A stretch of 64,000 nt of DNA, from the NCBI RefSeq assembly GCF_000321025.1, contig NZ_HE610718.1:390021-454020 (forward strand). The letters are read 5' to 3'. The notes beneath the pieces are model-generated. The model did no database searches. It had not been told where the DNA came from and saw nothing but the letters and a program-made list of their open reading frames with translations. Each line of letters begins with the position of its first letter. The stretch's first letter is position 1. The DNA is from Peptoniphilus senegalensis JC140. Its GTDB lineage: Bacteria > Bacillota > Clostridia > Tissierellales > Peptoniphilaceae. Positions 1 through 6,813 of the stretch are shown in pieces. Made by a program: the position numbers and the translations under genes.

Positions 1-89
1 TAGTACCTACTTTTTTAGATCTTAATAAGTATTATGTTGAAGTATTCATGACCTACAATCAAATTACTTGTCATTTAATATAATAGATA

Positions 90-1394
90 TTACGCTTTGT
101 GTATCCAATCCGATAGATTTCTATTATTCTCAAATAAATCAAATAATCTTCCAAAGTTATCCCTTTCATGCTCATTACCTAATATTTTTTTACATCGAGA
201 TTTTAAATCATTAATATATTCATTCTCAATATTAAATTCTATCATTAATTCAAAAATTATTTTTATTTTATTAAGATACTCATGATATTTTAGAAAATCA
301 AGAGTATTTGTACTTTTTGTAGTATATCCATTGTTATAATAATATAAACACTCTAAATTTTTGCACATCTGCATTATATTATTTTTGTCTATTAATATTT
401 CTTTTATTTCTTTTTCCAAAACTAAATCATATTTTTTACTTGTTACTTTATCTAAAATATTCCACCATTTAAAAAAATTATTATCTAAATAAATTAAAAA
501 AATGAAATTATTAATCTTGCAATTATTTGTTGATTTATAAAGAATCTCAATTATATCATCGCTATTCTCATAAGAATATTTTATTATATCTTTTTTTTCA
601 TTTCTTAAATCATTATATCCTTCCAAATTTAGAAAGAAATAAATATCAATTGCTTTGTCTTTATTCTTAATCCAAATGTACTCTTCATTTTCCTTATTTT
701 CTAATACGTATTCTAATAAAATATTTAAACGTTTCAATGCCTCACTACTATTTAGTTCAGTTATTTTTTCTTCTAACAATTTTAATAAAAAATCAAAACA
801 CTTTTCTCTCTCATTGTTCTGTAATTTTGAGTAGTAATTATAAACCACTTTTATCTCTTCTTTATAATCTTTAAAAGAAAGAAAATCCAATATTTTTTGT
901 AAATTTTCTTTAAATAATTCATCTGTTCCATTTATAACGAAATATGGATTAGAATACACTATAAAATCCCATAAATCTTCAATGGTCGACGTAGTTACGG
1001 GCCTCTTTTTATTATGAGCACAAGCATTCCTAATAATTCTTTTTGTTTCAAACTCTTTTATAATCTCATTCTTTAATCTAAAAATATTACTTTTATCGTT
1101 TTCCAGAATATAGCCTATTACTTGCTCTTCCCACTTGCTATCTATATACAGATTTTCTTTTCGTTTTTTCCATTTACTCTGTGCACATTCATCACTTGAT
1201 TCTTCTTTATATGAATTAGGTACTCCATCAAATTGAATAATCAAATTTTTTATATAATCCAAAAAGCCCAAATATGATAATAAATAAGATGCTCTGTTCG
1301 CATTTATGGAGTAACATTTTAGAGACTCCCTAAAAAGTTCATTATTATCCATGTCATTTTCTGTTAACCAAATTTTAAAATTTTTAGCATCCAT
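90..1394 (-). CDS. HEPN-motif protein of unknown function, possible defence gene
   Basis: I do not recognise this 434-residue protein as a named family. Its N-terminal third is helical and contains R122-N-A-C-A-H127, which fits the Rx4-6H ribonuclease signature of HEPN domains, including the polar residue after the Arg. The rest is Lys/Glu/Asn-rich, predicted helical, without membrane segments or a signal peptide. The ATG at 1394 is preceded by a strong AGGAGG. That Shine-Dalgarno overlaps the stop codon of a decayed phage terminase gene, so it sits where a phage portal gene would be expected. HEPN proteins are common as toxins, abortive-infection effectors and CRISPR accessory RNases. An RNase role in defence is inference from the motif and the mobile setting. 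No antitoxin or MNT-type nucleotidyltransferase partner is visible in the window. Confidence 0.6.
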   Translation of the reverse strand: MDAKNFKIWLTENDMDNNELFRESLKCYSINANRASYLLSYLGFLDYIKNLIIQFDGVPNSYKEESSDECAQSKWKKRKENLYIDSKWEEQVIGYILENDKSNIFRLKNEIIKEFETKRIIRNACAHNKKRPVTTSTIEDLWDFIVYSNPYFVINGTDELFKENLQKILDFLSFKDYKEEIKVVYNYYSKLQNNEREKCFDFLLKLLEEKITELNSSEALKRLNILLEYVLENKENEEYIWIKNKDKAIDIYFFLNLEGYNDLRNEKKDIIKYSYENSDDIIEILYKSTNNCKINNFIFLIYLDNNFFKWWNILDKVTSKKYDLVLEKEIKEILIDKNNIMQMCKNLECLYYYNNGYTTKSTNTLDFLKYHEYLNKIKIIFELMIEFNIENEYINDLKSRCKKILGNEHERDNFGRLFDLFENNRNLSDWIHKA

Positions 1395-1405
1395 ACTATT
1401 ACCTC

Positions 1406-1846
1406 CTAGATTCGCAAATATACTTTGTCAATATTATATCCGTAATAGTTATGAAAAACAATCAATCCCCTATCATCATATATAAACTCATTAGAATCAT
1501 TGCCAAATCTTATTGCCCTATCAAGAGCCATGATTATAGCAATAGCACCGTCTAGCTTTTCTGTAGATTTTTCCTTGTCTGCCTTTATGTTTTTAGCAGG
1601 ATCTGTTCGTATAAAGATATTTTACATCATCCACCTTAGAACTGGATGACTTCCATGGGCTATTTTTCTTTTAAGGGTTAGTTTCATTAATTCTTTTGTT
1701 GGTAAAGACATATCTTTAAATCCCTTTCCAAAGAGAACTACTGTAAATCTCATGCCTTCTAAGTTTTGAAAAATCAGAACTACTCCCTATCTGTCAAAGG
1801 TAATTTCTTTTATGTTATATATATCACCTAAGTCTTTGATAAACTT
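1406..1846 (-). pseudogene. Decayed phage terminase large subunit (TerL), C-terminal part
   Basis: One reading frame on the minus strand from 1846 to the TAG at 1406-1408 reads as the C-terminal nuclease region of a TerL protein: KFIKDLGDIYNIKEITFDR, then GFKDMSLPTKELMKLTL, AHGSHPVLRWMM, KADKEKSTEKLDGAI and IIMALDRAI. These blocks match the usual order at the end of HK97-type terminases as I know them. The frame is broken by TAG at 1787-1789 (where a Trp is usual) and TAA at 1622-1624. The sequence upstream of 1846 no longer reads as TerL. It is therefore a dead fragment showing that prophage DNA contributed to this island. Confidence 0.85.
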
Positions 1847-1849
1847 TTA

Positions 1850-2138
1850 ATAAAACCATAGCGGACTACATTTTCTTCTTTTTTTGAAAAGCTAATATGT
1901 TAAATTCAAGATCAATTTTAATTGTAGACCACTAACTCTTATATCCTTGAAATGTTATTCTTAAAGATGCATCTACCTTGTTCGCTCTCCTTATAAATAT
2001 CTATCCTGTGTACACACCCCAACGCTTTTTACGATTAATACGTTCCCACAAGGTATTTTTCAAAAAGAAAAATGGCTTTTAAGATTTCTTCTAAAATTCT
2101 AAAAGCCATTGATTTCAACAGTCTTATAGCCTCTTATC
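1850..2138. other. Gene-free degenerate stretch
   Basis: No open frame of useful length is present. Short minus-strand runs such as VHRIDIYKESEQ are loosely reminiscent of the C-terminal region of site-specific recombinases but carry several stops, so I do not assign them. The stretch also contains a perfect inverted repeat at 2071-2110. It is best read as eroded mobile-element DNA between the terminase remnant and the rumA-like scars. Confidence 0.4.
2071..2110. terminator. Perfect inverted repeat, possible terminator
   Basis: AATGGCTTTT at 2071-2080 is exactly complementary to AAAAGCCATT at 2101-2110, with further weak pairing inside the 20-nt loop. The arms end in T/A runs, so it could act as a weak bidirectional terminator. 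No intact gene reads directly into it. Confidence 0.4.
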
Positions 2139-2177
2139 TTATTTTCTTGACATCAATACTACACTCTCGACGTGGCT
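2139..2177 (-). pseudogene. Displaced 3' tail of a rumA-like gene
   Basis: The minus strand encodes SHVESVVLMSRK followed by TAA. This is the conserved C-terminus of RumA/RlmD-type 23S rRNA uracil methyltransferases; the intact gene at 5286-6629 has SHVEAAILM at the same place. There is no upstream enzyme body in frame. It is what an element leaves at its far end after inserting into the 3' end of such a gene. Confidence 0.7.
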
Positions 2178-2196
2178 TGAGAGGATAGAATGAATG

Positions 2197-2280
2197 TCAT
2201 TTGAGTGTGTCCGTTCTCGGGAACATATCCACTGCGTTTTTGGAGCTATCGGTAGACGGGAACATATCAATACACCTCAT
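2197..2280 (-). repeat. Two in-frame copies of a rumA 3'-end motif (attachment scar)
   Basis: A 27-codon frame (ATG at 2280, TGA at 2197-2199) reads IDMFPSTDSSKNA then VDMFPRTDTLK. The two copies share GATATGTTCCCG and lie 39 bp apart. [V/I]DxFPxT is the segment just before the SHVE motif near the C-terminus of RumA proteins; the resident gene has VDQFPKTSHVE. Tandem copies next to the displaced tail at 2139-2177 suggest serial or nested integration at rumA-type sites. The frame itself is probably not a functional gene. Confidence 0.6.
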
Positions 2281-2286
2281 GGATTA

Positions 2287-2979
2287 TTATTTTAGAATGG
2301 ATTTTAAGTAATCTAATAAATCTGATTTAGTTAGAGGCTCTGCATGACTTAAAATACAATACTTACAGTCGAAACTTTCTATCAAATTTGTTAATGACAT
2401 TAATTTTTCTTTATCCATATACCCATCATTGTAGAAATCCTCGCTTGTTGAATCTCCCAAGAACAATATTTTTTCCTCAGGAATATAGATAAGCACCGTA
2501 TCTTCCGAATGGGGTGAAACCGTATGAAAAATCATTGCGGTTATTCCACCGAGATTAAGGGTAAGCTCTTTTTCAAATTGGATATCCGATAGAACGGCAA
2601 TAATTCTTTTATTATCTACATATTCTCTAGCTAGGCACTCATCATCATTTATCAAAAATTTTATATATGCACTGTCAGATAGTTTGGCTCTTTCCTGTTT
2701 CAAAAACTCGTTGGTTTTATGGTGTGCAATGGACAATCCGTGAATTTTATGCATTCCAAAGGTATGGTCCCAGTGCCAATGAGTGATGACAGTAAAATCT
2801 GGCTTCTTTAGGTCCTCGATTTCTAGGGATTTATAAAATTCATCAACATGGTCTGCTGAATTTCCTGCATCAATGGCAAGTGCAATTTTATCTCCATTTA
2901 AGTATGCCAACATAGGCCTATCAGTTTCTGGTTGATGTGGATAATAAAAGACCCTGCTAGTTATCTTTTTCAGTTCCAT
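2287..2979 (-). CDS. Metallo-beta-lactamase-fold hydrolase
   Basis: This 230-residue enzyme has the metallo-beta-lactamase superfamily zinc motif HWHWDH at residues 67-72 (H67, H69, D71, H72). A later His in TVSPHSEDT, Asp in LFLGDST and His in ILSHAEP supply the remaining ligands. There is no signal peptide, so it is cytoplasmic. It resembles small glyoxalase II-like or quorum-lactonase-like hydrolases rather than a secreted beta-lactamase; the substrate is unknown. The start is the ATG at 2979, about 8 nt after AAAGGTGG, inside the end of the deaminase gene, so the two are translationally coupled. It is cargo of the erm element. Confidence 0.75.
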   Translation of the reverse strand: MELKKITSRVFYYPHQPETDRPMLAYLNGDKIALAIDAGNSADHVDEFYKSLEIEDLKKPDFTVITHWHWDHTFGMHKIHGLSIAHHKTNEFLKQERAKLSDSAYIKFLINDDECLAREYVDNKRIIAVLSDIQFEKELTLNLGGITAMIFHTVSPHSEDTVLIYIPEEKILFLGDSTSEDFYNDGYMDKEKLMSLTNLIESFDCKYCILSHAEPLTKSDLLDYLKSILK

Positions 2980-3359
2980 TTGCCATCCCACCTTTCTGGT
3001 AATAAATCTTTCAGCAACACTTCTTCCATTTCAGGTAATACAATTTGGGTCTCTATATTTTGATTATCTATCTGTGCAATAAACTCTCTGCACCTTCCAC
3101 ATGGTGGAAGTATACTCCCATCTTCAAATACAGCGATAATCCTTTTGATTGCAGTTTCATTGTTCTTTACCATTTCAGCAATAGCTGACTGTTCAGCGCA
3201 TAAGCCAATAGAACAGGGCAAGTCAATGCATATTCCTGTAAAGATGTTACCGCTATTTGTCTCCAACGCGCACGCAACATGCCCTGAAGTTCCAAAGTTC
3301 CGTAACTTTTTATGATTAATTATACTGAAAGCAATTTGATATAATTCTTGTTTATTCAT
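2970..3359 (-). CDS. Cytidine deaminase-like nucleoside deaminase
   Basis: The 129-residue protein has the zinc-dependent deaminase signature: CAEQSAI (Cys ligand and catalytic Glu) followed by PPCGRCREF (two more Cys ligands). The C-A-E plus PCxxC arrangement is that of small tetrameric cytidine deaminases and of the related blasticidin S deaminases. Residues 20-60 hold the usual core strands. The length matches the family. The ATG at 3359 has GGAGAA 5 nt upstream. The gene overlaps the downstream hydrolase. In a resistance island it may be a drug- or nucleoside-detoxifying enzyme rather than a housekeeping cdd; that is inference. Confidence 0.75.
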   Translation of the reverse strand: MNKQELYQIAFSIINHKKLRNFGTSGHVACALETNSGNIFTGICIDLPCSIGLCAEQSAIAEMVKNNETAIKRIIAVFEDGSILPPCGRCREFIAQIDNQNIETQIVLPEMEEVLLKDLLPERWDGKWN

Positions 3360-3404
3360 TTTCTTCTCCAATATTATTTAGCTTAATAATACGTTATTCT
3401 TTTT

Positions 3405-3929
3405 TCAAAACACTAAGTTATTCAGTTCACCATCAAGAACTTTTATAGTTTCATTTCTTTCCTTATCCTCTTGATTGTCATATAAAAGTTGTTCAATAAA
3501 CTCCCATATATCTTCTAGTTTACGTCTAATATGATAGAATAACAAAGCATCCGTATTGATTAAAAAATCTTTGTGTAATTTCAGGTATATGTTCATAAAT
3601 ACATCATAATATGGCTTATCAACAAAAAACATGAGATCAGCTTTTACTGGAGCCAATTTCAAGCCTTCCCAGTCAATTAGAACTAACTGCTCATCCCGTT
3701 GCATCAAGTTCCAATTATGAATATCTGTATGGCATAGGGCCATTTTAGGATTACTTCGTCTTAGAATCTCCGACAGTCCTTCAACTCTGTCAATAGATTG
3801 TTCAAGGGGTTTTATGTGTGCCCCAAGCAAGCATTTTAAGTCCATGGGAAGACTGGCGCATTCTTTACGCAATACTTGTTTTAGCTGTTTCAGAAATGGC
3901 AAACTAAAATCTTCCCTAATTAGTTGCAC
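3405..3929 (-). pseudogene. 5'-truncated aminoglycoside/spectinomycin phosphotransferase family gene
   Basis: The frame encodes only the C-terminal lobe of an APH-type kinase: the catalytic loop CHTDIHNWNLM (HxDxxxxN) and the metal-binding LIDWEGLKLAP. The protein is 174 residues where full enzymes are about 270-330, so the N-terminal ATP-binding lobe is missing. The only start candidate is a GTG at 3929 with a stop just upstream and no good ribosome binding site. I recall truncated spectinomycin-phosphotransferase-like genes next to erm(TR) in streptococcal elements, but could not check this. It is very unlikely to confer resistance. Confidence 0.75.
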
Positions 3930-4101
3930 ATATACCTACTATATCAATAAATTTTGAGTTATCATTGACTATATTAGTTGCTATTATCAGAATAGTCGTC
4001 GATAACTATATTTTCGTGCAAATATGCAAATAAGTAAAATGATAGTTATGTTATATCATAATAATTGAAAATAATAGAATGCATTTTTCAATGTAATAAG
4101 A

Positions 4102-4134
4102 TTAAGCGTTCTCTTAAAGTTAGAGAACGCTTAA
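4102..4134 (-). terminator. Strong hairpin after erm
   Basis: A perfect 13-bp stem (TTAAGCGTTCTCT against its complement) with a 7-nt loop lies 12 nt beyond the erm stop codon. The following minus-strand tract is only moderately T-rich. It most likely ends the erm transcript and shields the truncated kinase gene. Confidence 0.75.
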
Positions 4135-4145
4135 TTATTTTTAAT

Positions 4146-4877
4146 TTATTGAAATAATTTGTAACTATTGAAAACAGACAAAAATTGTTCATTGGATAAT
4201 TTATCAAGATCAGTAATATTCGCATGCTTCAGCACCTGTCTTAATTGATTTTTAGTAAAAAGAACATGATATTCCCTGTTTACCCATTTATAAACGAAAA
4301 ATCTATACTTTTTGTAGTCCTTCTTTAAAATAAATGGTTTATGCCTTTCAAGTACAATCAATACAGAATCTACATTAGGCTTAGGGTGAAAATATGCTCG
4401 TGGCACTTTTTTAAGAATTTTTATATCCATTTCCACCATTAACAGCAAACCTAAAGCTCGTTGGGTATTTTGCAACCTTTTAGCAAATCCCCTCTCTACA
4501 ATAAGGTAGCTATATTTCGCTTGACTATCAAAAGCAATCTTTTTTACAATATCAGTACTAATATTGTAGGGAATATTACCAAATATTTTATAGTCTGTAT
4601 TTTTAGGAAAGCTAAACTTCAAAATATCCTCATGAATAACTTTTATATTCTGAAAAGGTTCAACTGCTTTTTTCGTGGCATGACATAAACCTTCATCAAT
4701 CTCTATAGCATTCACCCGTTGACTCATTTCCACAAGTTCCTTGGTAAAATGTCCTTTTCCTGACCCAATTTCTATTATTTTATCTTGTTTATTGATATTC
4801 GTATATTTTAATATTTCCTTTACATGCTTTTTAGATGTAATGAAATTTTGCGTATTTTTCGGGTTTTTCTGTTTCAT
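4146..4877 (-). CDS. erm(A): 23S rRNA (adenine-N6)-methyltransferase, Erm(A)/Erm(TR) type
   Basis: This 243-residue enzyme dimethylates A2058 of 23S rRNA and so gives macrolide-lincosamide-streptogramin B resistance. It starts [18 protein letters not shown], has the SAM-binding EIGSGKGH (residues 36-43) and the catalytic NIPYNIS (101-107), and ends in FNSYKLFQ. From memory it matches the streptococcal Erm(TR) subclass of Erm(A) closely, and differs from Erm(B) and Erm(C). It is full length and looks active. Expression is inducible: two leader peptides and competing hairpins lie between promoter and gene. GGAG lies just upstream of the ATG at 4877. It is the functional cargo of the island. Confidence 0.96.
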   Translation of the reverse strand: MKQKNPKNTQNFITSKKHVKEILKYTNINKQDKIIEIGSGKGHFTKELVEMSQRVNAIEIDEGLCHATKKAVEPFQNIKVIHEDILKFSFPKNTDYKIFGNIPYNISTDIVKKIAFDSQAKYSYLIVERGFAKRLQNTQRALGLLLMVEMDIKILKKVPRAYFHPKPNVDSVLIVLERHKPFILKKDYKKYRFFVYKWVNREYHVLFTKNQLRQVLKHANITDLDKLSNEQFLSVFNSYKLFQ

Positions 4878-4932
4878 TATAACCTTCTCCTTGCCGGTTA
4901 TAATGAACTAATCTTAAGAGCTCATTATAACC
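4875..4932 (-). promoter_or_regulatory. erm translational attenuator with competing hairpins
   Basis: The word GGTTATAATGA occurs in the message just after leader peptide 2 (4922-4932), and GGTTATAATGA again at the erm start codon (4875-4885). Between them lies its exact complement TCATTATAACC (4896-4906). The middle segment can pair either with the upstream copy, leaving the erm ribosome binding site and ATG free, or with the downstream copy, hiding them. This is the classical inducible erm switch, in which ribosome stalling on the leader peptide selects the open form. Confidence 0.85.
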
Positions 4933-4934
4933 AA

Positions 4935-4994
4935 TTATTTTTGGTTTGGTTGATAATTAAATCTCTCAATAACAAATATAGAAAACATACCCAT
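4935..4994 (-). CDS. erm leader peptide 2 (19 aa)
   Basis: The peptide is MGMFSIFVIERFNYQPNQK, preceded by AAAGGAGGTAAAGGT. It contains IFVI, the macrolide-dependent stalling motif of erm leader peptides, and resembles the second leader of erm(A) (MG.FSIFVI...YQPNQ). Stalling here opens the hairpin that hides the erm start. Confidence 0.92.
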   Translation of the reverse strand: MGMFSIFVIERFNYQPNQK

Positions 4995-5020
4995 ACCTTT
5001 ACCTCCTTTAATTTTTTTCA

Positions 5021-5068
5021 TTATAAATGAGATAAAGTAATATCTACTACTGCAATACATGTACACAT
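5021..5068 (-). CDS. erm leader peptide 1 (15 aa)
   Basis: The peptide is MCTCIAVVDITLSHL, starting at an ATG behind AAGGAGGAG. It corresponds to the first leader of erm(A)-type regulators, which carries the IAVVEI stalling motif; here it reads IAVVDI. It ends 26 nt before leader 2, the arrangement expected for the two-step attenuator. Confidence 0.92.
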   Translation of the reverse strand: MCTCIAVVDITLSHL

Positions 5069-5092
5069 ATTTAACTCCTCCTTATGCAACTG

Positions 5093-5121
5093 ATTATATC
5101 ACTTTTAATTTCTCTATTCAA
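5093..5121 (-). promoter_or_regulatory. erm promoter
   Basis: TTGAAT (-35, 5116-5121) and TATAAT (-10, 5093-5098) are separated by exactly 17 nt. Transcription would start about 15-20 nt before leader peptide 1. Confidence 0.9.
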
Positions 5122-5205
5122 TAAAGTTCTGTGCTAATCTACCTCACCCTATGGATTTTTAATACCGAAACATCAAATGTCATCTGTCAAATGCCCTATT
5201 TAAAA

Positions 5206-5243
5206 GGGTCAAAAAACGGTATTTTTTAGCCTGTTTTTGACCC
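5206..5243. terminator. Inverted repeat at the element edge
   Basis: GGGTCAAAAA (5206-5215) pairs with TTTTTGACCC (5234-5243). It lies between the rlmD stop codon and the erm promoter and could end rlmD transcription (minus strand) or form part of the element end. Confidence 0.55.
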
Positions 5244-5257
5244 AATTTTCGTACTCA

Positions 5258-5277
5258 AACCACTACATGTTGTGGTT
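5258..5277. repeat. Inverted repeat beside the rlmD 3' end, candidate attachment site
   Basis: AACCAC (5258-5263) and GTGGTT (5272-5277) flank TACATGTT. The last rlmD codons contain a related word: minus-strand TTGTGGTTTGGA against TAGTGGTTTGAG about 40 nt further on. This is the junction of element and chromosome. The exact crossover bases cannot be read without an empty site for comparison. Confidence 0.4.
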
Positions 5278-5285
5278 GACTCCTA

Positions 5286-6629
5286 TTATTCCTTGTCCAA
5301 ACCACAATACGTCATCAGAATTGCTGCTTCAACGTGCGATGTTTTTGGGAATTGGTCTACTATTTCTATTTCTTCTATGCTATAGCCTCTATCGCCAAAG
5401 ACGCCTAGGTCACGGACAAGGGTTACGGGGTTACAGGATATATAGAGAAATTTTTCTGGTGCAAAGTCGATTATTTTTTCTATTGCCTTTGGATTTATTC
5501 CTTCTCTCGGCGGGTCTAAGACTATTAAATCAGGGTTCTCGTCCAAGTCATCTAAGACTTTTAGGACATCTTCTGCTATAAATTCTACATTTTCTATTTT
5601 GTTTAGGACTGCATTTTCTCTTGCTGCTTCTACTGCTTCTTCTACTATTTCTACTCCAATAACTTTTTTTGCTGATTCTGCCAAAATTTGGGTTATTGTT
5701 CCTGTTCCTGAATATAGGTCGAAGACTAATTTATCTTTTGCGTCAATTTTTTCTCTTGCCATTGTATATAGAACTTCAGCCGACCTCGTATTTGTTTGGA
5801 AAAATGAGAAAGGACTTATTTTAAATTTGAGTCCAAGGACTTCTTCTTCAATGTGATCTTTTCCGTAGATTAAATTTATTTCTTCTGGCACAATTGCATC
5901 TGATAGTGAATCATTTTTTACATGGAAAATGCTCACTATTTTGCCTTCAAGGTCTAATCCCAAGAGAAATTTTATAAATTCATCTTTATTTAGCTCACTT
6001 TGAGTTGATGTGGCAAGAAGAATCATTATCTCGCCTGTTTTTGTCGCCTTTCTTATTAAGAGATGACGCAAAAATCCTTCATGTGTTTTTCTGTTGTAAT
6101 GTTTTTCTCCAATTTTTTCAAAATAATTTCGCACTTCGCTTCTAATTTTATTAAAATCTGCATCTACAATGTTGCATTCAGCGGTGTTTACTATCTCGTG
6201 AAATCTGTTTTTGACATGAAGTCCAAGGGCGATGGGTCCGTCTTTGTACTCGTCGCCAAAGGTGTACTCCATTTTATTTCTGTAAAACTCGTGAACTGGA
6301 GAAGGTATTATTTCAAGCTCTCTTTCTATTCCATTTTCCATAAATAATTTTTCAATTAATTCTTTTTTATACTTTAATTCATCTTCATATTTTAAGGTTT
6401 GGTAAGTGCAGCCGCCACACTTTTCAAAGTGAGGGCAGGGGTTTCCTCTTTCCAGCTCTGATCTTTCTATTACATTTAAAAGCTTTGCCTTCTTTGACCT
6501 CTTTCCTCTTGGCTTTATCTCAACTCTTTGACCGATTATTCCACCTTTAAATTCGTATTTTCTATCTTCAAATTTTCCTCTTGATAGGTTTGGAAATTTT
6601 GCTTCATCTATTTTTACTATTATGCTCAT
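5286..6629 (-). CDS. rlmD: 23S rRNA (uracil-5-)-methyltransferase RlmD/RumA
   Basis: This 447-residue enzyme makes 5-methyluridine in 23S rRNA using SAM. It has an N-terminal TRAM domain (about residues 1-55) and iron-sulfur cysteines C65, C71 and C74 in CPHFEKCGGC. The Rossmann SAM motif is DLYSGTGTI, the substrate motif LDPPREG, and the catalytic Cys lies in ISCNPVTLVRDL. The C-terminus reads VDQFPKTSHVEAAILM then TYCGLDKE. The last eight residues extend beyond the conserved SHVExxxLM end and may be replaced by element sequence, since the mobile element starts at the stop codon. The gene remains full length and probably functional. Confidence 0.93.
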   Translation of the reverse strand: MSIIVKIDEAKFPNLSRGKFEDRKYEFKGGIIGQRVEIKPRGKRSKKAKLLNVIERSELERGNPCPHFEKCGGCTYQTLKYEDELKYKKELIEKLFMENGIERELEIIPSPVHEFYRNKMEYTFGDEYKDGPIALGLHVKNRFHEIVNTAECNIVDADFNKIRSEVRNYFEKIGEKHYNRKTHEGFLRHLLIRKATKTGEIMILLATSTQSELNKDEFIKFLLGLDLEGKIVSIFHVKNDSLSDAIVPEEINLIYGKDHIEEEVLGLKFKISPFSFFQTNTRSAEVLYTMAREKIDAKDKLVFDLYSGTGTITQILAESAKKVIGVEIVEEAVEAARENAVLNKIENVEFIAEDVLKVLDDLDENPDLIVLDPPREGINPKAIEKIIDFAPEKFLYISCNPVTLVRDLGVFGDRGYSIEEIEIVDQFPKTSHVEAAILMTYCGLDKE

Positions 6630-6750
6630 TTCTTCACTCCTTAGGAAAAATTATATCAAATTATATAATTTGCCTCAATTCTATAAAATCTCAAAAAATA
6701 ATAATTTTTATTTTTTTACATTACTTTAATATTTATTTTTTATTTTTTGG

Positions 6751-6756
6751 TATAAT
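6751..6756 (+). promoter_or_regulatory. Extended -10 promoter of the phn operon
   Basis: TATAAT preceded by TGG forms an extended -10 (TGnTATAAT) in an AT-rich tract 58 nt before the phnD start. No good -35 is visible. A short perfect hairpin, ATGGGC-aa-GCCCAT (6779-6792), lies in the leader just before the phnD ribosome binding site. Confidence 0.6.
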
Positions 6757-6813
6757 GTTATTGATAAGACTTTGTTTTATGGGCAAGCCCATATATATTT
6801 TTGGAGGTATTTT

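Noticed and set aside
2287-2979. Metallo-beta-lactamase conferring beta-lactam resistance
   Set aside because: No signal peptide and the overall pattern is that of glyoxalase/lactonase-like hydrolases, so a resistance claim is not supported.
1-5285. Search for transposase, integrase or relaxase of the element
   Set aside because: No intact gene of this kind is in the window; the mobility genes must lie left of position 1. A weak recombinase-like run near 1930-2040 is too broken to call.
5237-5581. Plus-strand open frame over the rlmD 3' end
   Set aside because: It lies antisense to a clearly conserved gene and has no ribosome binding site or family match.
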